A DNA stretch of 64,000 nt from an uncultured Clostridia bacterium (GCA_934149075.1 CAKPDR010000001.1:173458-237457), one strand, 5' to 3'; counted from the first letter of the stretch, positions 41,308 through 50,314 are shown. A program made the numbers and translations. The notes: generated by a model from the letters alone, not told the origin.

Positions 41308-43764
41308 ATGGAAGAAAGACAAGATGGAAACATAATACAAAGAGACATTGAAGAAGAAATGAGAACTGCCTACATTGACTATGCAATGAGTGTAATTGTA
41401 GCAAGAGCACTACCTGATGTAAGAGATGGATTAAAACCAGTACATAGAAGAATATTATATGCAATGCATGAAGATGGAATTACATCAGATAAACCATATA
41501 GGAAATGTGCTAATACCGTAGGATCCGTATTAGGAAGATATCATCCTCATGGAGATGCATCAGTTTATGATGCAATGGTAAGAATGGCACAGGATTTTTC
41601 AATGAGATATATGTTAATTGATGGACATGGAAATTTTGGATCTATTGATGGTGATGGAGCAGCAGCAATGAGGTATACAGAAGCAAGAATGTCAAAAATA
41701 GCAGAGCAAATGTTAGTAGATATTGAAAAAAATACAGTTGATTTTATGCCAAACTATGATGATAGACTACAAGAACCAACAGTATTACCAGCAAAAATTC
41801 CAGCATTATTAGTAAATGGTTCATCAGGTATAGCTGTAGGTATGGCTACAAATATACCACCACATAACTTAACAGAAATAATAAATGGAATAATAAAAAT
41901 TATAGATGATGATAATGTGTCAGATGATGATTTAATAAAAATAATAAAAGGACCAGATTTTCCTACAGAGGGAATGATTCTTGGACTAGAAGGAATAAAA
42001 GAGGCATACAAAACAGGAAGAGGAAAAATCATAATGAGAGCTGAAGCTGAAATAGAAGAAATGAGTGGAAATAAACAAAGAATTATTGTTTCTTCATTAC
42101 CATATCAAGTAAATAAAGCTCGTTTAATTGAAAATATTGCCAGATTAACAAGAGAAAAAAGAATAGAGGGTATCTCAGAATTACGTGATGAATCAGATAG
42201 AAAAGATAGAGTAAGAATTGTAATGGAATTAAAAAGAGATGCAAATCCTCAAGTTGTGTTAAATCAATTATATAAAAATACACAAATGCAAGATACATTT
42301 GGTGTTATTATGCTTGCTTTAGTTGATGGAGAACCAAAAGTATTAACTTTAAGACAATGTTTAGATTGTTATATTGATCACAGAAAAACAGTAATTTTAC
42401 GTAGAACACAATTTGATTTAGATAAGGCTCTTGCAAGGGCTCATATATTAGAAGGTTTAAGAATTGCAATCGACAATATTGATGAGGTAATTTCAATTAT
42501 CCGTAATTCTTATGATGATGCAAAAGAAAAATTAATGGAAAGATTTGGATTAACAGATATTCAAGCACAAGCAATATTAGACATGAGATTAAAAACATTA
42601 TCAGGTTTGCAACGTGAAAAAATCGAAGAAGAATATAAACAGTTAATGGAATTGATTGAACATTTAAGAGCTATTTTAAATAGTGAAAAATTAGTTTTTG
42701 ACATTATAAAAGAAGAGCTTATTGAAATAAGAGATAAATATGGAGATGAGAGAAAAACAAAAATTGTTGCAGCAGAAGGAGAATTTAATGTTGAAGATTT
42801 AATAAAAGAAGAACAATCTGTTATTGCCTTGACACATTTTGGATACATAAAAAGAATGCCAATAGATACATATAGAAGCCAAAAACGTGGAGGAAAGGGA
42901 ATTACAGGAATTGCAACTAGAGAAGAAGACTTTGTAAAACAAATATTTACAGCTTCAACTCATGATACAATTTTATTCTTTACTAATAAAGGAAAATTAT
43001 ACAAATTAAGAGGGTATGAAGTTCCCGAAGCTGGTAGAACCGCTAGGGGAACTGCTATTGTAAATCTATTAAGTCTAGATGCAGGAGAAAAAGTATCAGC
43101 TGTAATACCAATTCAAAATTTTGCTGATGGTAAATATTTATTAATGGCAACAAAAAATGGATTAATAAAGAAAACAGCTTTATCAGAATATAATTCTGCA
43201 CGTAAAACAGGTTTACAGGGAATAACATTGAAAGAAGAGGATGAATTAATTGCCGTTAGATTAACTGATGGACAAGACAATGTTGTTCTTGTTACTAGAA
43301 ATGGTATGTGTATTACATTTGACGAAAAAGATGTACGTCCAATAGGAAGAGTTTCACAAGGTGTAATTGGAATTAGAATTGATGAAGACGATGAAGTTAT
43401 TGGAATGGAATCAATTATTGCTGGTGGAAAAGCAACATTGTTAGCAATTACTGAAAATGGATTTGGAAAAAGAACAGAACTTGATGAATATAGAGTACAA
43501 ATTCGTGGAGGAAAAGGAGTTATAACATATAAAGTAACTCAAAAAACTGGTAAATTAGTTGGTGTAAGAATTGCGACAGATGATGAAGATGTAATGCTTA
43601 TAACAGATAAAGGAACAATAATAAGACTTAAGGTTAAAGATATTAGTGTATTAGGCCGCTCAACACAGGGTGTTACTTTAATGAGAACAACAGATGGTGG
43701 AAAGGTTGTAAGTATGGAAACATTAATACCAGAAATAGCAGAAGTTGAAGATTCAAAAGAATAA
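41308..43764 (+). CDS. gyrA: DNA gyrase subunit A
   Basis: GyrA is the DNA-cleaving half of gyrase. The 818-residue protein has the winged-helix region ARALPDVRDGLKPVHRRILY (about 33-52), GRYHPHGDASVYDAMVRMAQ and the catalytic tyrosine in AAMRYTEARMSKIA (about 113-126). The coiled-coil gate follows (DIQAQAILDMRLKTLSGLQ, about 414-432). The C-terminal DNA-wrapping beta-pinwheel contains the GyrA box QKRGGKG (about 523-529), which marks it as GyrA rather than ParC. It is separated from gyrB by T4SS-2 genes, unlike the usual adjacent gyrB-gyrA layout. Confidence 0.98.
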   Translation: MEERQDGNIIQRDIEEEMRTAYIDYAMSVIVARALPDVRDGLKPVHRRILYAMHEDGITSDKPYRKCANTVGSVLGRYHPHGDASVYDAMVRMAQDFSMRYMLIDGHGNFGSIDGDGAAAMRYTEARMSKIAEQMLVDIEKNTVDFMPNYDDRLQEPTVLPAKIPALLVNGSSGIAVGMATNIPPHNLTEIINGIIKIIDDDNVSDDDLIKIIKGPDFPTEGMILGLEGIKEAYKTGRGKIIMRAEAEIEEMSGNKQRIIVSSLPYQVNKARLIENIARLTREKRIEGISELRDESDRKDRVRIVMELKRDANPQVVLNQLYKNTQMQDTFGVIMLALVDGEPKVLTLRQCLDCYIDHRKTVILRRTQFDLDKALARAHILEGLRIAIDNIDEVISIIRNSYDDAKEKLMERFGLTDIQAQAILDMRLKTLSGLQREKIEEEYKQLMELIEHLRAILNSEKLVFDIIKEELIEIRDKYGDERKTKIVAAEGEFNVEDLIKEEQSVIALTHFGYIKRMPIDTYRSQKRGGKGITGIATREEDFVKQIFTASTHDTILFFTNKGKLYKLRGYEVPEAGRTARGTAIVNLLSLDAGEKVSAVIPIQNFADGKYLLMATKNGLIKKTALSEYNSARKTGLQGITLKEEDELIAVRLTDGQDNVVLVTRNGMCITFDEKDVRPIGRVSQGVIGIRIDEDDEVIGMESIIAGGKATLLAITENGFGKRTELDEYRVQIRGGKGVITYKVTQKTGKLVGVRIATDDEDVMLITDKGTIIRLKVKDISVLGRSTQGVTLMRTTDGGKVVSMETLIPEIAEVEDSKE

Positions 43765-43774
43765 TTTATGATAT

Positions 43775-43811
43775 AAAAAAGATTAGGAAAATATATACCT
43801 AATCTTTTTTT
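43775..43811 (+). terminator. Terminator of gyrA
   Basis: AAAAAGATTAGG pairs with CCTAATCTTTTT around a ten-base loop, followed by a T run, just after the gyrA stop. It also faces the end of the minus-strand dnaI-like gene. Confidence 0.85.
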
Positions 43812-43873
43812 GTAGAAAATTTTATATAAAAAGCAAGAAAATATATTTTTTATATTTATGCTTTTTGTCTAAT

Positions 43874-44884
43874 TTAAATTCTGGTTTTTAATCTTAAATC
43901 ATCACCAAAAAAATAATAAATGTCATAAAAACCTGCAATACGAGAACCAATACGTTCTTCATAATTTTTAAAAATATTATTAATATTAAGATTTGTGGAA
44001 ATTATGGTTTTTGTTACTTTATTATTTAAATTAAGTAAACGCGTATTTAAAATTGTAAATAATTCACTTAATTTCATACTATTTAAACATTCTGTTCCCA
44101 AATCATCAATAATTAATAGATCTGATTCTAAAACATTTTTATAAAAATCATCTTGTTTAGAATTTTTATATTTATTCATTTTATTATCAATAACAGTTTC
44201 TAATAAAACAGGAGCTGTTTGATAAAGTACATTTTTCCCACTTTTTATCAATTCATTTGCAATACAATTACTCATAAAAGTTTTCCCAAGTCCAGTATTT
44301 CCAGTAAATAATAAATTATGAGTATTTGGATCATCAAAATTACTTACAAATTCAATACATTTTGATTTTATTGATATGATATTTTGTTGAGGTGAAATAT
44401 TTAGTCTATATTTCTCAGGATCTACTTTGTCAGAGAATATATTAGCATTAAATGTATCAAAATTTTCTTTGCTTAAATTTGAAATATTTGATTTATTATA
44501 AGAAATGTCTAATAATTTCTGCTTTAAACAAGAACATAAACTAGATGCAGATGTTCCGGTTTGTATATAACCAGTATCTTTACATATTGTACATTCATAA
44601 TGAGGTTCTAAATAATTAGTAGAGATATTATTTTCTTTTAATATTTTTTCTTTTTCTGATTTCAAATTAGCAATTTTAGCGTTTAATTCAGTTATTCCGT
44701 AAGAAGTACCATATAAAATACTTTTTGCAGTATTAATTGCATAATTATTTAGTTCATTTTCAATTTCTTGTAAACGAGGAATTTTCGTATAAAGTTCTTC
44801 CTTACGTTTATCAGCATCAAGTTCTGCTTTACGTTTTTTTTGGTCATATTCTAATAGTAACTTAGATAATATTTCACTAGCCAT
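43874..44884 (-). CDS. DnaI/DnaC-like replicative helicase loader
   Basis: This 336-residue protein loads the replicative helicase. It has a charged coiled-coil N-terminus (about 1-85) and a zinc-binding segment CTICKDTGYI with CSCLKQ (about 98-122). The AAA+ domain has Walker A FTGNTGLGKTFMSN (about 193-206), Walker B LLIIDDLGTE (about 257-266) and sensor ISTNLNI (about 296-302). The C4 zinc segment plus AAA+ is typical of Firmicute DnaI/DnaC loaders. It starts eight bases inside the end of the DnaD-like gene, a common clostridial pairing. It is transcribed head-on to the replication fork. Confidence 0.92.
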   Translation of the reverse strand: MASEILSKLLLEYDQKKRKAELDADKRKEELYTKIPRLQEIENELNNYAINTAKSILYGTSYGITELNAKIANLKSEKEKILKENNISTNYLEPHYECTICKDTGYIQTGTSASSLCSCLKQKLLDISYNKSNISNLSKENFDTFNANIFSDKVDPEKYRLNISPQQNIISIKSKCIEFVSNFDDPNTHNLLFTGNTGLGKTFMSNCIANELIKSGKNVLYQTAPVLLETVIDNKMNKYKNSKQDDFYKNVLESDLLIIDDLGTECLNSMKLSELFTILNTRLLNLNNKVTKTIISTNLNINNIFKNYEERIGSRIAGFYDIYYFFGDDLRLKTRI

Positions 44885-45932
44885 TAAACTCTCCTTTTAA
44901 ATCAGAGAAAACAGATGCAGATATTTGAGGCTTTTCATAATTTGAATTATTTGGAACTTCTACAGGAGTTGCTCCTGAATTGGCGTATAAAAATGCTAAA
45001 TTATCATAGTTCCTTTGGTCAAAAGAAGCCTTAGCAACTTGTTTTTCTAATTTTCTTGTATCTCTCTTTTGTTTGTTTCTTTGTTCTATAAATGCAAGAA
45101 TTTCATTTGATGTTTTTAAGTTTCTATCATGCCAATCAGTAATTATATTATTAAAGTATTCAAATGTCGGGTTAGCTTTAAATACGGTTCTTTTAAGAGC
45201 AATTTCTATTATATTTAAATCATATCCAAAATCAATTACCCATTTTTCTATATATGCTTCTTCATATTGAGTAAGAGTAGTTTTTCCTAATTTTTTTGCA
45301 ATTGTTTTCTTTATTTTCATTAATTTTTCTTGTTTTTGATAATATAAATCAAGGTCGTTCCAAGTTTGGATTTTATTATTTCCCCAAGCTTCTGCGACTG
45401 TTTGAATATATTTTTTATGTAATGCAGAACGATTATAACAATAATCAAAAAGAGCAATCATAACTTGATCATCAAAGTTATATTTTGTGAACCATAAATC
45501 AATATCATTATACCAAGAAGGTCCCATAATTCCTTGGAAATAAGCATTATTAATATGATTTATAACTTTTGCACGTGCCTTATTTTTTGCAACATCTGCC
45601 ACTTTTTCTGGAGAAGCAGTTAGATTTGGTGTATATAATTTATGAAGTGTTACTTCTTGTAAATTTGCAACAATATACCCATTTTCTTTTTTTATAATTA
45701 ATCCGTTTGTATCTAAATAAGAAAGAGAATCATTTATATCTTTTAATGGCAATGCTAATTTTTTTGATAAATCATTTAATTTTATATCTTTTTTGAATTT
45801 AGATAAAAACATTAAATATAAATATACTTTAACACTATTAGATGGCATCTGTGATAAATATTCTGCAAAAAATATATCTGGTACGACTGTTTCTGAAAAT
45901 AGCAGTGGTACATCTGGTTGCTCTAATTTCAT
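44877..45932 (-). CDS. DnaD-like replication initiation protein
   Basis: The 351-residue protein has a winged-helix N-terminal domain (about 20-95: MPSNSVKVYLYLMFLSKFKK and LSYLDTNGLIIKKENGYIVA) and two DnaD-type C-terminal helical domains (about 130-195 and 205-270). The second contains YIEKWVIDFGYDLNIIEIAL and the ITDWHDRNL motif that matches the DnaD YxxxIxxxW pattern. In Firmicutes DnaD remodels DNA at the origin and recruits DnaI. GGGGAGG lies before the ATG. It overlaps the loader gene, supporting a joint initiation role. Confidence 0.9.
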   Translation of the reverse strand: MKLEQPDVPLLFSETVVPDIFFAEYLSQMPSNSVKVYLYLMFLSKFKKDIKLNDLSKKLALPLKDINDSLSYLDTNGLIIKKENGYIVANLQEVTLHKLYTPNLTASPEKVADVAKNKARAKVINHINNAYFQGIMGPSWYNDIDLWFTKYNFDDQVMIALFDYCYNRSALHKKYIQTVAEAWGNNKIQTWNDLDLYYQKQEKLMKIKKTIAKKLGKTTLTQYEEAYIEKWVIDFGYDLNIIEIALKRTVFKANPTFEYFNNIITDWHDRNLKTSNEILAFIEQRNKQKRDTRKLEKQVAKASFDQRNYDNLAFLYANSGATPVEVPNNSNYEKPQISASVFSDLKGEFNG

Positions 45933-45963
45933 TTAATCATTCCTCCCCTAAAGGAATAAATAT

Positions 45964-45985
45964 AGTTTAGAAATAAATCTAAACT
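45964..45985. promoter_or_regulatory. Operator-like inverted repeat upstream of the DnaD-like gene
   Basis: AGTTTAGA and TCTAAACT form a perfect inverted repeat with a six-base spacer, about 30 bases upstream of the DnaD-like start codon. A further TAAACTA half-site lies at about 45996. There is no T run, so it looks like an operator rather than a terminator. The regulator is unknown. Confidence 0.45.
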
Positions 45986-46112
45986 AATCCCCCTATAAAC
46001 TAAATAGCATTATATCATTTTATAAGATAAAATCAAGTCTAAAAATGAAAAAAATTGGGGAAGATTTAAAGAAAATGTTATATTTAATGGTTATATTATA
46101 TAGATCATAGCA

Positions 46113-46397
46113 TTAATATTTTTTAAACAAATATAGTTTTGGTCTAATTAAATATTTAATAACATATGAAAAAACGTAAGTAACGGATTCGCCATTAAAA
46201 CCAACGATACTAAATAAGGTTATTGGAAAGCATAAAGCAATAAGTAAAAATATTTTTATATTCCAATTTTTAAAAATTAGGTTAAGTAATATAAAAATAA
46301 ATATATACCAAAAAATATTTAAAAATGCAGTAGAATAATCGATAATACCGAATATTTTACTTTTAAAATTATAATTTTGTGGAATAATAAATTTCAT
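46113..46397 (-). CDS. PrgI-like (VirB3-like) membrane protein of T4SS-2
   Basis: This 94-residue protein begins MKFIIPQNYNFKSKIFGIID and has two hydrophobic helices (about 26-43 and 48-66) and a basic end (YLIRPKLYLFKKY). This is the layout of PrgI-family proteins, though similarity to the first PrgI is low. An AAAGGAG site precedes the ATG. It lies downstream of the VirB6-like gene of the second cluster, as the last gene of that operon. The usual PrgI-VirB4 neighbourhood is broken because VirB4 is 6 kb away. Confidence 0.65.
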   Translation of the reverse strand: MKFIIPQNYNFKSKIFGIIDYSTAFLNIFWYIFIFILLNLIFKNWNIKIFLLIALCFPITLFSIVGFNGESVTYVFSYVIKYLIRPKLYLFKKY

Positions 46398-46447
46398 AAA
46401 AACTCCTTTCTATAATTAATTTAGTTCTTGAAAAATATTAAACTATT

Positions 46448-47326
46448 CTAATGTTGTTTTTTGAATAAGTTTTCCACATTTTGTGAGAAAGTTGTGGAAA
46501 CACCACCAATAAAATCACGTACAAAAGAATTAGATTGAATCAATGCATAAATTGCGCCAATATAAATAAATTTTGTCATCAAATTATTAGAAGAATAATC
46601 CATTGCAAATAATAACAATAAAACAATTGCAACAATAATTTGAATAAATAATAAAGAAAATAAATTGCGGATCCAAGATTTAAAGAACCAAGAAGTATTT
46701 TCTAGAATAAGAGATAATATTGCAAATGGTGTAAGCAAGATAAATATTTTAATCATTACATATCTGAACGAATATGTGAACACCAAATTTAGCAAAGATA
46801 TAGATAGAGAAGCTTTAAGCAATCCTTCTAAAGAAAAAATGTCTAGAGATGATGAAGTAACAGAGACATCATTGTTTATTTCTAAAATCAGTTCTGAAAA
46901 ACAAATATTTTTATGAAATAGACTTTCACCAATTCCTCTAATTGCAAGAGAAATGTTAGAAACAAAATTCAAAAATTCTTCTATGAAAAAATATGAAAAA
47001 TTAACACAGATACCAAAAATAATTGCTTTAAAAATAAATTGAGAAGGTCTTTCTATTTGCATATAAGTAAAATGTGAAAATAAATATTTTAAAGAGTAAT
47101 ATAATAAAAAACCAAAAAGCAAAGAATTTGATATTAACAAAATACCATTAGAAGTAGATGTTCCTAATATTTTTTCAAAATAAGAATCAGCAATAATATC
47201 AGAACTTATAAAAGTGACATCGTCAAGAACATTATAAATATTATTATCTATCGAAGAAAATAAGTTGCCAAAAATAGTATTTATTGCATCAATTATATTA
47301 GTAGTAATATTTGAATAATTTTCCAT
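46448..47326 (-). CDS. VirB6/TrbL-like membrane channel protein of T4SS-2
   Basis: This 292-residue protein has about six hydrophobic helices (near 64-84, 98-118, 122-140, 175-195, 225-245, 255-270) and a short C-terminal tail. Features such as FRYVMIKIFILLTPFAILSL and SWFFKSWIRNLFSLLFIQII match the C-terminal helical core of VirB6-type proteins of Gram-positive T4SS, where a charged ...K.W...... motif separates helices. It is much shorter than the 936-residue counterpart of T4SS-1, lacking both the signal region and the long cytoplasmic tail. AGGTGAT precedes the ATG, and it begins nine bases after the pilin stop. Confidence 0.82.
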   Translation of the reverse strand: MENYSNITTNIIDAINTIFGNLFSSIDNNIYNVLDDVTFISSDIIADSYFEKILGTSTSNGILLISNSLLFGFLLYYSLKYLFSHFTYMQIERPSQFIFKAIIFGICVNFSYFFIEEFLNFVSNISLAIRGIGESLFHKNICFSELILEINNDVSVTSSSLDIFSLEGLLKASLSISLLNLVFTYSFRYVMIKIFILLTPFAILSLILENTSWFFKSWIRNLFSLLFIQIIVAIVLLLLFAMDYSSNNLMTKFIYIGAIYALIQSNSFVRDFIGGVSTTFSQNVENLFKKQH

Positions 47327-47334
47327 TTAATCAC

Positions 47335-47652
47335 CTAACCAATTAATGATTGAATTGCAGATAAAATTAAATCAATTGCTAATATAAATGCGTAAGAAAA
47401 TAATGAACCTGTAATTAGTTTTTTTCCTGTTCTGATTTTTTCTTCATCTCCAAAACTAAACTTTCTCATTAGAGCACCGGAGCAAACTGCAACAGCAGCA
47501 GCAGGAGTTGAAATTTTTATAATCCATCCTTCAATGTCTTTAAACGCATCATTTATTTTTGTTACTAATTTTGGTGTAAAACCAAGAACTGTTGTTGATA
47601 AAATTAATATAATATATGTAGCTAAGGCTACAGTAAATAAAATTTTTTTCAT
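47335..47652 (-). CDS. VirB2-like pilin-type protein of T4SS-2
   Basis: I chose the ATG at 47652, with AAGGA seven bases upstream; another ATG three codons earlier overlaps that site. The 105-residue protein has a signal-like helix (about 3-25, ending STTVLGF), an amphipathic segment (NDAFKDIEGWIIKISTPAAA), and two helices (about 48-65 and 82-102) around the loop KFSFGDEEKIRTGKKLI. This loop is analogous to the GSxEEKAEYKKT loop of the T4SS-1 pilins. It lies between VirD4 and VirB6. Confidence 0.75.
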   Translation of the reverse strand: MKKILFTVALATYIILILSTTVLGFTPKLVTKINDAFKDIEGWIIKISTPAAAVAVCSGALMRKFSFGDEEKIRTGKKLITGSLFSYAFILAIDLILSAIQSLIG

Positions 47653-47703
47653 AAATACCATCCTTATTAATATATTTAGGTTTTGATAAGAAAACCTATA
47701 AAA

Positions 47704-49410
47704 CTATTTTTTGAAATATGGAAACATTTTCAATTTTGAGGGTTTTAAAATGTTGTATCCATTGGACAAAAACACAAGAGATGAAAAGGTTTCCAAATTT
47801 TGAGTGAAAAAATTTGTATCATACATAAAATCTTTTTGTTTATATGTATTTATACTTTCGGTTATACTAGAATTTTGCGAATTTAAAGAATTTGTTATAT
47901 AACTAAATTTTGTTTCTTTTGCATTTTCAGAAATACTTGTTGATGTTTGAACTTTTTCTTCTTTTCCTAATTGTTTTTGAGCTTCTTCGATTGTGAAAAT
48001 GTCATCTGTTCTAAACCAAATTTTATTAATTAAATTTTGTGTAATAACTTTTACAGCTGTTTCATCTTTTAAACTATTTTTTAAAGAAGAATAGCTTTGA
48101 GTAGAAATAATATTAATACATTTTGCCTCACGGCTAAGAGAGAAAAAATCTGCATCTGTTTTTGTAACATATTCAGCATATTCATCACATATAAATGCCG
48201 AAGGTCGAGTTTTTGAGTGTGATAAGTTAGACATTACTTCTGATTGAAAATCCAATTTTAAATAAGCTGCAATTATTTTTGAGAGATTTTTGTATTCTGC
48301 AATATTCATATTTAAAACGACAATTTTACCATTTTGAAGCATAGAACTAAAACCTTTAAAATTCAACTCCTTTTTTGGAGAGCAGAAAATATTAGAAATA
48401 TTATAATCAGAAACAAAAATATTTGTTATACGTGAAATTTCTGACTTTAAAATAGACATTGTACGATTGTCAAGAGAATTAAATTCTTTTTCTAAAAATT
48501 CTAGAGCAGTGTTAAGTTCATAAATTTGTTTATGAGAAAATTTTGATTCATAAAATAAATTTTTCAATATTTCAATTTTCGATTTATAATAATCAAGTTC
48601 AGTAATTAATTTATGCAATTCAATAAAAGTGACATATCCATTATTATATAATCTACAAAGTTTAATACATTCGGCCAAAATCTGTTCAGCTTTATCAAGC
48701 CAAAATGATTCAGAATTATTTTCGGAGAAAAGAAGCAGAATAGTTTTTAATCTATTGGCTAAAACAATTGGATTTAGGTTGGGCTTATGTAATGGGTTGT
48801 ATCTTATTTTTGATTTAAGACCAATTTCAATTATATCATTCTCTAAATGATATTTGAATGCAAATTGTTTAACTTGCTTGAAATAATTTCCTTTTACATC
48901 AAGTATTAAAATTCCTAATTTATTATTAATATGTAGAGAATTGTATTTCATTAATTGCTCAGTGAAAGGATACATTGCAGAACTTGTTTTTCCTGTGCCA
49001 ATAGTTCCTGTTATTAGAAAATTTTGATATAAACCTGATTCTGGTAAATAAACATTCATATTAGTAGAAATATCTTTTCCTATTAATAATTGTAAATCTG
49101 ATTGAGAAAGTTTTAATGAATTTTGATCATTATTAATATTTTGTGGAGAAGTATTGTTATTTTCAAACAAGTTAAACCTTGTAATCAACGAATTTATTAT
49201 GATAAAATTTGAAAAAGAGTAGAAAAATATAAAACTAATTTTTAAATAATTCCAAAGTATTGAATTATCATGACAAATGTCTGATGGGTGTAAGCCAAAG
49301 GATACAATAACTTCTTGTGCTTGATAAAGAGGCTTAAAAAATTTATATGAAAAAAAATTCATAAATAGCAAAAAAATAAATATAAAAATAAAACGTTTAA
49401 TAATATTCAC
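47704..49410 (-). CDS. VirD4/TraG-type T4SS coupling ATPase
   Basis: Coupling proteins recruit substrates to a T4SS and pump them. The 568-residue protein has two N-terminal helices (about 7-25 and 52-75) and then the ATPase: Walker A GTIGTGKTSSAMYP (about 131-144), Walker B-type SAFICDEYAEYV (about 397-408) and the TraG motif IISTQSYSSLKNSL (about 427-440), ending with INKIWFRTDD. This is the only VirD4 in the window. The annotated GTG at 49410 lies within the ribosome site AGAGGTGA; the in-frame ATT at 49404, five bases after GAGG, is a better-spaced start. No relaxase gene is near it. Confidence 0.9.
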   Translation of the reverse strand: MNIIKRFIFIFIFLLFMNFFSYKFFKPLYQAQEVIVSFGLHPSDICHDNSILWNYLKISFIFFYSFSNFIIINSLITRFNLFENNNTSPQNINNDQNSLKLSQSDLQLLIGKDISTNMNVYLPESGLYQNFLITGTIGTGKTSSAMYPFTEQLMKYNSLHINNKLGILILDVKGNYFKQVKQFAFKYHLENDIIEIGLKSKIRYNPLHKPNLNPIVLANRLKTILLLFSENNSESFWLDKAEQILAECIKLCRLYNNGYVTFIELHKLITELDYYKSKIEILKNLFYESKFSHKQIYELNTALEFLEKEFNSLDNRTMSILKSEISRITNIFVSDYNISNIFCSPKKELNFKGFSSMLQNGKIVVLNMNIAEYKNLSKIIAAYLKLDFQSEVMSNLSHSKTRPSAFICDEYAEYVTKTDADFFSLSREAKCINIISTQSYSSLKNSLKDETAVKVITQNLINKIWFRTDDIFTIEEAQKQLGKEEKVQTSTSISENAKETKFSYITNSLNSQNSSITESINTYKQKDFMYDTNFFTQNLETFSSLVFLSNGYNILKPSKLKMFPYFKK

Positions 49411-49415
49411 CTCTG

Positions 49416-49565
49416 TTAACTTGATTTTTGTTTGATTTTTAATTTTGAACCTTGTAAATTATGAAATAATTTTATATCAAAAAATGTATAAATTGAATAT
49501 AAAGTAATTAAAAAACTAATAATATAAATTGAAAAAAATATATTAAATAAAGTATTTAATGTCAT
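49416..49565 (-). CDS. 49-residue small membrane protein upstream of VirD4
   Basis: This short ORF runs from ATG 49565 to TAA 49416 and ends five bases before the VirD4 gene. The peptide begins MTLNTLFNIFFSIYIISFLI, with one strong hydrophobic segment (about 5-28), and ends with a basic tail (KLKIKQKSS). GGTGAT lies about ten bases upstream, and a consensus promoter about 33 bases upstream. It looks like the leading gene of the VirD4-pilin-VirB6-PrgI operon. The family is unknown; a small T4SS membrane subunit is plausible. Confidence 0.6.
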   Translation of the reverse strand: MTLNTLFNIFFSIYIISFLITLYSIYTFFDIKLFHNLQGSKLKIKQKSS

Positions 49566-49597
49566 ATTATGATATAATCACCGCCATTTCGATAAAC

Positions 49598-49626
49598 ATA
49601 ATACAATAAATTTTCAAATTTGTCTA
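49598..49626 (-). promoter_or_regulatory. Sigma-A-like promoter of the VirD4 operon
   Basis: On the minus strand TAGACA (49626-49621), a 17-base spacer and TATTAT (49603-49598) lie about 33 bases before the 49-residue ORF. Unlike the VirB4 half, no Spo0A-like box lies upstream. Confidence 0.65.
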
Positions 49627-49759
49627 TACTTTTTTTAAAATTTATGATAAAATATTTTTGTAAGGGTTTTTATGATAAAATTTAACTAATAATTTATTGT
49701 AAAAATGGTTTATAGGTAAAACCATAAAAACCTAAATATATATAAGGAATGGGTGTAAA

Positions 49760-49945
49760 ATGAAATTTAATAAAGATACAAAAATAGGAGAAATTTTACA
49801 AGTTGCTCCAGAAAAAGCAGAAATTTTGATGGAATGTGGAATGCATTGTATTGGATGCCCAGCTTCTCAAATGGAAACTTTAGAAGAAGCTTGTGATGTT
49901 CACGGAATAGATGTAAATGAAGTTGTTGAAAAACTTAATGCATAG
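49760..49945 (+). CDS. DUF1858-domain protein (hybrid-cluster-protein-associated redox disulfide family)
   Basis: This 61-residue protein has the whole domain: TKIGEILQVAPEKAEILMEC (about 6-25), then GMHCIGCPASQMETLEEACD (about 27-46). The CxGCP-type cysteine motif is typical of the small family found alone or fused to hybrid-cluster and other redox proteins. The precise role is unknown; metal or redox-disulfide chemistry is likely. It is divergent from the VirD4 operon and stands alone, with AAGGAA upstream. Confidence 0.88.
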   Translation: MKFNKDTKIGEILQVAPEKAEILMECGMHCIGCPASQMETLEEACDVHGIDVNEVVEKLNA

Positions 49946-50058
49946 TAAGAATGGTTGCTATTTAGATGAAAAAACACGAAAAATTTAAGTAGCAACCAAA
50001 AATGTTACAGTTCACAGTCCTAAAAAATAAAAAAATTTAAAAATTTTTAAAAAATGTA

Positions 50059-50087
50059 TTGACAAATAAAAAAAAATAGTGTAATAT
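50059..50087 (+). promoter_or_regulatory. Promoter of the tRNA Lys-Glu-Thr cluster
   Basis: A perfect TTGACA (50059-50064), a 17-base A-rich spacer and TAATAT (50082-50087) lie about 29 bases before the first tRNA. Confidence 0.82.
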
Positions 50088-50115
50088 AAATAAGCGTTGT
50101 GCAGTACAACACATA

Positions 50116-50191
50116 CGGGCTATTAGCTCAGGTGGTAGAGCACTTGACTTTTAATCAAGTTGTCCCGCGTTCGAGTCGCGGATAGCTCACC
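50116..50191 (+). tRNA. tRNA-Lys(UUU)
   Basis: The acceptor GGGCTAT pairs with ATAGCTC, followed by A and CCA. The anticodon stem-loop CTTGA-CTTTTAA-TCAAG has anticodon TTT. The T arm is GCGTTCGAGTCGC. It is 76 bases long and first in a three-tRNA cluster. Confidence 0.96.
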
Positions 50192-50235
50192 AATGAATTC
50201 TAATTTGAAATATAATTAGAATTCATATTATATTT

Positions 50236-50310
50236 GGCCCCGTGGTCAAGCGGTTAAGACACCGCCCTTTCACGGCGGAGTCATGGGTTCGATTCCCGTC
50301 GGGGTCACCA
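50236..50310 (+). tRNA. tRNA-Glu(UUC)
   Basis: The acceptor GGCCCCG pairs with CGGGGTC, followed by A and CCA. The anticodon stem-loop CCGCC-CTTTCAC-GGCGG has anticodon TTC. The T arm contains GGTTCGATTCC. It is 75 bases long. Confidence 0.96.
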
Positions 50311-50314
50311 CAAC

